Positions 58,815 through 64,000 of a stretch of DNA of 64,000 bases are shown here, in pieces. This DNA comes from Amylostereum areolatum (taxonomy: Eukaryota > Basidiomycota > Agaricomycetes > Russulales > Stereaceae). Numbering within the stretch: the first letter of the stretch is position 1; the number at the start of each line of letters is the position of its first letter. The stretch lies in the NCBI GenBank assembly GCA_012932865.1, contig SAXG01000006.1, positions 558,001 to 622,000 on the forward strand. The letters run 5' to 3'. The translations under genes were made by a program, and so were the position numbers. The notes below the pieces were generated by a model. It saw only the letters and a program-made list of their open reading frames with translations. It ran no database searches and was not told where the DNA came from.

Positions 58815-59434
58815 AAAAAAAAAGAAACCATTGCCCGCCCCCCAAGAGAAAGATACAGTAAGAACGGGACAGCCGACAGCTGCCCGCAGACCGCACCAAG
58901 CCAGATTGCCGTGCCCGCGGGACACGGTGACTGTGATGCTCCTGCAAGACGGCACCTGCTTGACTAGCCCGTTCCGACCGCCCAGAAAATGTAAGTAAAA
59001 GAGAAAGGGAACACTTGCAGCAACGGGAGGCGTCGTCGACTGCCCGCAGACCGCGTCTGGCCAGATTGCCACGCCCGCGCGGGACGTGGTGGCCAAGCCG
59101 CTCCTGCAAGACGGCATACGGTGCACCGCGGTACGAGCCCACGGGTCCGCCTCAGCCTTCCCGCCAGCACGATGAACCCGCGAGGGACTGAGAGAATGGA
59201 CGCCTGCCTCAGGAGGAAGGTGTCGTCGACTGCCCGCAGACCGCGTCCGGCCAGCTTGCCACACCCGCGCGGGATGTGGTGACCGGGCCGCTCCTGCAAG
59301 ACGGCATACGGCGCACCGTGGTACGAGCCCACGGGTCCGCCTCGACCTTCAACCGAACAAGAGCGTCGTGGGAGAGGGGAAATGGAAAGGGAGAATGGGG
59401 GGCGGTGGTCTGGAGAGTAAGGGACAGCGGGGAC

Positions 59435-59543
59435 GGCGGTATTTATACCCGTTCGCCTGGCGGGCACACGTGACCGTCGCGTTGAATTCCTCGAACCTTA
59501 TTTCCCGCCGCACCGCCACCCCTCGAGAGCTATAAGTACCCCG
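59435..59543. promoter_or_regulatory. 109-bp centre with two divergent TATA boxes
   Basis: The unique spacer between the arms. TATAAATA reads leftwards at 59440-59447 (minus strand) and TATAAGTA reads rightwards at 59531-59538. Each lies about 5 bp outside its arm and is followed by the same CCCCGCTGTCC and ACTCTCCAGACCACCG sequence. The arrangement looks like two core promoters firing outward into near-identical arms. Transcription is inferred, not shown. Confidence 0.55.
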
Positions 59544-60147
59544 GTCCCCGCTGTCCTACTCTCCAGACCACCGCCCCCATTCTCCCTTTCCCATTTCCCC
59601 TCTCCCACGACGCTCTTGTTCGGTTGAAGGTCGAGGCGGACCCGTGGGCTCGTACCACGGTGCGCCGTATGCCGTCTTGCAGGAGCGGCCCGGTCACCAC
59701 ATCCCGCGCGGGTGTGGCAAGCTGGCCGGACGCGGTCTGCGGGCAGTCGACGACACCCTCCTGAGGCAGGCGTCCATTCTCTCATCCCTCGCGGGTTCAT
59801 CATGCTGGCGGGCAGGCTGAGGCGGACCCGTGGGCTCGTACCGCGGTGCACCGTATGCCGTCTTGCAGGAGCGGCTTGGCCACCACGTCCCGCGCGGGCG
59901 TGGCAATCTGGCCAGACGCGGTCTGCGGGCAGTCGACGACGCCTCCCGTTGCTGCCATGTTCCTTTCTCTTTACCTATATTTTCTGGGCTGTCGGAACGG
60001 GCTAGTCAAGCAGGTGCCGTCTTGCAGGAGCATCACAGTCACCGTGTCCCGCGGCAATCTGGCTTGGTGCGGTCTGCGGGCAGCTGTCGGCTGTCCCGTT
60101 CTTACTGTATCTTTCTCTTGGGGGCGGGCAATGGTTTCTTTTTTTTT

Positions 60148-60206
60148 CCCTCACGGTTCGCGCCTGCCTACATGGTGGCTTGCGCGAGTCCGTGAGGGTT
60201 TTTTTT
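60148..60206 (+). other. Hairpin followed by T8, right arm
   Basis: CCCTCACGG (60148-60156) pairs with CCGTGAGGG (60190-60198), with an inner CGCGC/GCGCG stem; eight T follow at 60199-60206 and nine T precede at 60139-60147. It could end a Pol III-like transcript or be a processing structure; no RNA gene with A/B boxes was seen. Confidence 0.6.
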
Positions 60207-60222
60207 AGGTTGAGAGGCCCGG

Positions 60223-60239
60223 CTAACCCTAACCCTAAA
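60223..60239 (-). repeat. Interstitial telomeric repeat, right arm
   Basis: CTAACCCTAACCCTAAA on the plus strand, the mirror of 58722-58738. Confidence 0.9.
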
Positions 60240-60526
60240 CTCGCCGTGATCTACTATCTTCTAATGCGACGTGTTTGATCTTCTATCGATTACCGACCGT
60301 CGCCACAAGTGCTTACTACAGCATCGTATCTTTCACGGGAGAGTATCATAGCGCGTCCACCTCGCGAACGACTCAATAATATTGCCCATGGAACTATATG
60401 ACATGAGCGACTATAAATTTTACTACTTAGCATATAAAATACCATCGACACACACGATGATCGATGAAGGGGCATAATTACTGGAAGCGTGGTTCTTTGG
60501 CGTGTGAGGAAAGCATCCCTGGATAC

Positions 60527-60941
60527 TTATAGAAGTACTGCTAAGTCGTGACCTCCGTGCGATCCCAAGATAATATTGTTGGTGAACATTTGGATGTTTA
60601 GGCCGTTCAGGGCTTGCGAAAAAGCCGCCATTCTATGGTTGATCATCGACGTGTAAATATTGTCCCAGAGCTCGGCTTTCAGGTCGTATGCGAGGCTCTG
60701 GCGACAGACATGGACGACCATCACAACGTGGTGGTATAAGATCGCACATGTTTTTGTTATTTCCACGGGGGATGTTTTTGGCATAAGCCACTGTAGCATC
60801 TTCATGTCCACATCCGCGAGGAATGACAGTCGTGCTTCTAAGTTGTCGAGTCATTGCTCGTTCGTCATCAACCTCCAGCAAAGTTTGCAATTGCGATACC
60901 TCTCGCAATGGCACGCCAAAGGCTAAAGCAGGTTTATCCAA
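60527..60941 (-). CDS. Hypothetical protein or gene fragment, AT-richer than neighbours
   Basis: Reading from ATG at 60941 gives MDKPALAFGVPLREVSQLQT and LLEVDDERAMT. After a +1 change near 60838-60850 comes DNLEARLSFLADVDMKMLQW, PKTSPVEITKTCAILYHHVV, YDLKAELWDNIYTSMINHRM and LNGLNIQMFTNNII. Joined, this is about 135 residues of normal-looking helical protein. Codon and base composition are clearly less GC-rich than all other genes here. No family recognised and no introns seen. It could be a transferred gene, a transposon-borne fragment or a decayed gene. Its position just outside the inverted repeat is notable. Confidence 0.4.
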
Positions 60942-61310
60942 CGACCTTGGTTTGAGTTTCCCAATCTTTCGAAATCGCTTGACTGCTTACTTTTAACAGC
61001 GACGTTTCTCAGGTTGGCGTCAATCCTACATCGACCGTCCTCAGTTCAGATTTGAGCCGAACCTGCTGTGACCCCATTGATCTGCTTCCTGATTTCAATC
61101 GTTTCAAATTTCGACAACGTTTGGATCGACCAAGGGGCGTCATGCTTTGCTGTTGGGACTTAAGCTGAAGCCTTCTGCTTAAGCGTCCATACAGTACTGC
61201 GTCACAATCGTGCGGCTCGGCACTTCGCAGCTTCGATTGTCCAGTCCTTTCCAGTAAAAATTCTCGAACAGTAAGAATGTGTGGGAGGACAACTTCAGTA
61301 CATACGATGC
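60942..61310. other. AT-richer intergenic
   Basis: Continuation of the AT-richer stretch, containing CTTAAGCTGAAGCC and CTTCTGCTTAAGCG, which form a partial inverted pair near 61158-61185. No gene seen. Confidence 0.4.
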
Positions 61311-62406
61311 CTAGTTTCCCTGAGTAGCAGTGGCAGCAAACGTGACCGTCTCCACCCTTCCTTTACCCTTCGCTTCTTTGTTCAGGAGATCAGTTATAAC
61401 GCGAAGCTGGCCCGGGTCGATTAGAAGTGTCTGTGCACGCGTGCGGTCACATTGGAGGTCAAGCGAGGATTGCGGGGGGAAACGACGTACTGCCTGCCAT
61501 TCCTCGCCGACGTCCTCCTGCTCGAGCTTCTCCGCGGACTCGAGCAGCCGGGGCTTGAGTCGTTCTCCATCCGTGGCGGGGAGATGGACGCGGACGCGCA
61601 TACGCGCGCGCTGAATGGGCAGTGTCGAATCGGACTGAAGCAGCTTGATGCATTCCGATACCTGGAAGGAAATCAGAGGCGTGACAAACACGGGGCGGAC
61701 GGGCGGACGAACCTGGCTTTTGGCGTTTTTGTTGGTGCGGACGCTGTAACCGGCTTCCTGCATTGCCTTTTCTACGATGCTGACGGAGTAGGGCGCTTGC
61801 GTAGCGGGGTCGACGCATTTTTCGGCGACGAGCGTCGCGATCTCTTTTCGGAGGGAGGTCAAGTCGTGTTCGCGCTCCTTCTCGCCGACCTGGAGCTCTC
61901 CCTTGTTCAAAATCTGGAGGAAGAGGAAGAAAACCCCGGGGAGGGTGCGGATGAGAGGAACGATCGGCGTCAGTGTGGAGGGGGAGTGTACCTCTTTCAC
62001 AACCGAGTCTCTGTCGTCCGTGCCGAACGCCTTCTTGAGGTCGCCCACCTTGGCAAACTCGCCTTTGGACACGTTCACGAAGACGTTCCCAATCTGGAGG
62101 ACCTCGTCCAGATCCTTCTCCCTGCAGCGGAACGGTGAGACGACGAGCGCGACGAGCGGAGCGGGGGCGGGACGTACACTCCGTTACGCCATTCCTGCAC
62201 TTTGTTTTTGTAGCATGCGATCTGTTTGGGGGTGAGAGGGCTGGTTTGGGGGCTGAGCGCGGTACTCACCCACCTCGAAGCGCTTGCCGCCCTTCTTGAG
62301 ACGGACGATGGATACGTTGGTGAGTCTGGAAGGGGTGAGCGCGAGATGGGATGAGAAGAGGGATGCGTACAGACTTGATCTGGCCCGAGGGCTGGTTGAT
62401 AGGCAT
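61311..62406 (-). CDS. SDO1: Ribosome maturation protein SDO1/SBDS
   Basis: With EFL1 it releases TIF6 from new 60S subunits. The start at 62406 gives MPINQPSGQIKLTNVSIVRL, then KKGGKRFEV, IACYKNKVQEWRNG, VEKDLDEVLQIGNVFVNVS and KGEFAKVGDLKKAFGT (domain I). Domain II has ILNKGELQVGEKERE and IATLVAEKCVDPATQ. Then come YSVRTNKNAKSQVSECIKLL and LPIQRARMRVRVHLP (domain III), with LLIDPGQLRVITDLLNKEAK, ending ATQGN. Seven exons, about 260 residues. One extra G at 62269-62271, next to the second donor (GAGGTGGGTGAGT), puts the junction FEV/IACYK out of phase. Confidence 0.95.
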
Positions 62407-62632
62407 AGTTATGGATACAACAAAGGGAAGATAGAATACAAGTAGATGAGAAAGATGAGAAAGATGACTTGGGTGGGATTCGGCGGTGGGCTGTGTGGAC
62501 CACGTATGTATGTAAGCGGACCAGCCATCCGTTGGATAACCGTAAGGTCGATTGGCAGCATCCATCTCGCTGCCCTTGGCGTTCCCGTCCCCCCGACCTC
62601 TCTCCCCTTTACCACCACCATCTACCTCAACC

Positions 62633-64000
62633 ATGAAGGGCTTCACGAAGGCTATCAAGCGGTATCTTTCTTTCCCCCCGATGTTCTCCGTTCGAGTGCT
62701 CACCGTCGCCGACACCCAGAACTCCGCATATGATGACCAGCAAGGTCGGAATATCCAAGAGTGCGTCCTCTTTCCGTTTGACGTCTTTAGTCCTAGCAAA
62801 ACTGTGCGGTCCATTCATTGCTGATCTCGCGCTCGCTCCCGATCTTCGATATAGAGTCTACCGACCCCGAATTCGATGATTACCAGCGCAAGTTCACCAT
62901 CCTCGAGTCCGCAACCGAGAAGTTCCTGAAGGATACCAGGACCTACACCGAGGCCGTCAACTGTCCGTTCACCTCTCCTCGCCACATGTGCCCATTCTGA
63001 CCACACCGATCGCCATCCAGCTCTCTTCACCTCGGGCAACAGCTTCGCACAGCACTTCGCGACACTATTCCACCCCATACAATCCGAATATGACGTCCTC
63101 GGCAAGTTTCCAGAGGCCGCCCACACCGTCAAGAATGTCGACGCGTACCAGGGTACCCTAGAGGAGCTCCACGGCACCATCGCGCCCGAGCTTGAGCTCA
63201 TCGAGAGCAGGGTCGTTGGCCCCGTCAAGGAGCTCCAGGCCGTGCTCAAAACCATCCGAAAGATGATCACGAAGCGGGAACACAAAGTGCGCACGCGCTG
63301 CTCTTGATCCCATCCCACCGCTCACTTGCCATCGTCCCGTTTCACTAGCTGATAGATTTCGACCGGCACAATAACGCGCTGTCCAAACTGAGGGACAAGA
63401 AGGAGAAAACTCTCAACGATGAGAAAAATCTATTCAAGGTCAGCCCGTCGCTTTCCCCCCTGCCCCTGCATTTTTCCCAAACGGAGGCGCTCAATAAGCT
63501 CGATCACGCACGCGTGTTGGTAGCTTGAACAAGACTTCGAGATTGCTTCGAACGAATACGACTACATCAACACGGCCATGAAGCAGGACTTGCCCCGATT
63601 CATGGTCCTCGCGACGCGCTTCATAGATCCTCTTTTCCACTCCTTCTTCTACATGCAGTATGTATACATTCACGTCCCCCCGTTTATTGTCTGCCTGGAC
63701 GTGTCCGTTTCCTCCACAGGCTCAACATCTACTATATGCTGCTGGAGAAGATGAACATGTTCGCCGACGGCAAATACGACGTCGCCGTCCCCGCAGCTCA
63801 AATCGCCACAGACTTCGAAGCGAGACGCGGCGAAACGCAACAGACCGTCGAATCGCTCGCGATCTGCCAGAAATTCGTCTCCACATGTACGCGCTTCGTT
63901 TGCCGCCATCCTTCCCCCGCCCCTCTGACCCCGTCTCCCCACAACCATAGCGAAGCTTGTGCAGCAGCACCGCGGCCTCACTCCCGGTGCCCCCGTGGGA
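62633..64000 (+). CDS. RVS167: BAR-domain endocytosis protein, RVS167/Hob1 type, 3' end outside window
   Basis: Starts MKGFTKAIKRTPHMMTSKVG. Then ISKKSTDPEFDDYQRKFTIL, SLFTSGNSFAQHFATLFHPI, TIAPELELIESRVVGPVKEL, TIRKMITKREHKLIDFDRHN, FEIASNEYDYINTAMKQDLP, FIDPLFHSFFYMQLNIYYML and ATDFEARRGETQQTVESLA: a full BAR domain, the curved dimer that binds and scissions endocytic membrane tubules with actin. At least seven exons, all introns canonical and in phase; no frame break. Downstream Pro-rich linker and SH3 domain, usual for RVS167, would lie beyond the window, so RVS161 is not strictly excluded. Confidence 0.92.

Larger units (their letters stand above)
58531..59434 (+). repeat. Left arm of a ~1.9-kb inverted repeat
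   Basis: This 904-bp arm matches, in reverse complement, the segment 59544-60432 at about 95% by eye, with scattered substitutions and small indels (one about 6 bp in the outermost unit). The outer end starts TGCTAAGTAG and the inner end is GACAGCGGGGAC. In order from outside: about 190 bp AT-richer DNA, TTAGGG repeats, a hairpin, and three degenerate copies of a unit containing TGCCCGCAGACC and GCTCCTGCAAGACGGC. Open frames exist on the outward strand but are not conserved between arms. Confidence 0.92.
59544..60432 (-). repeat. Right arm of the inverted repeat
   Basis: 889 bp, reverse complement of the left arm, with the same order of parts: three degenerate units, hairpin plus T-tract (60148-60206), CCCTAA repeats (60223-60239) and AT-richer outer DNA ending CTACTTAGCA. 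The substitutions between arms argue against a simple read-folding artefact. Confidence 0.92.

Noticed and set aside
58735..60195. Protein-coding reading of the inverted-repeat arms
   Set aside because: Frames on the outward strands are repetitive, differ between arms by indels, and show no family resemblance. The repeat is better treated as non-coding.
58531..60432. Inverted repeat as a folded-read or missed-adapter artefact
   Set aside because: The arms differ by many substitutions and several small indels, and the 109-bp centre is not symmetric. An artefact would give identical arms. Not fully excluded without reads.

Overview
The window is nuclear DNA from a filamentous basidiomycete, most likely an agaricomycete. 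GC is high, genes are dense and on both strands, almost every gene is cut by several 45-75 bp GT-AG introns, and several families are typical of the group: a secreted alanine/glycine-rich protein, an ADAM-type metalloprotease, a copper-fist regulator and a CYC8 with a long Pro/Ser tail. No genus is claimed. No tRNA, rRNA, CRISPR array or intact transposon was recognised.

Layout. 1-5.3 kb: an incomplete surface-type protein, a small hypothetical, chorismate synthase (ARO2) and another hypothetical. 5.9-14.8 kb: secreted protein, ADAM protease, mitochondrial ClpP and the nuclear-envelope protein BRL1. 14.8-20.6 kb: gene-poor, holding only a small SERF-type gene. 20.6-34 kb: CYC8/SSN6, ERF4, an AP-1 bZIP factor, then GET3 and SRP68 diverging from a 193-bp promoter. 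34-42 kb: three hypotheticals, an MFS transporter and ISA1. 43-52 kb: copper-fist factor, UBE2W-type E2, HEM3, NFU1 and ALG1. 53-58 kb: a large rhodanese-PTP phosphatase. 58.5-60.4 kb: a long inverted repeat carrying telomeric repeats. 60.5-64 kb: an AT-richer orphan gene, SDO1/SBDS and the start of an RVS167-type BAR gene.

Themes. Mitochondrial iron-sulfur and haem genes (ISA1, HEM3, NFU1) lie within 10 kb of a copper-fist regulator. Two ER-targeting routes, GET3 (tail-anchored proteins) and SRP68 (signal recognition particle), share one promoter. The rest is mostly housekeeping.

Two things stand out. First, about fifteen conserved or apparently coding genes change reading frame by +1, nearly always at a homopolymer; the simplest reading is insertion-biased assembly error, so exon phases there are inferred. 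Second, the inverted repeat at 58531-60432 has about 0.9-kb diverged arms, converging TTAGGG repeats, symmetric hairpins with T-tracts, and a 109-bp centre with two outward TATA boxes. It matches no element I recognise and is the best candidate for something undescribed.
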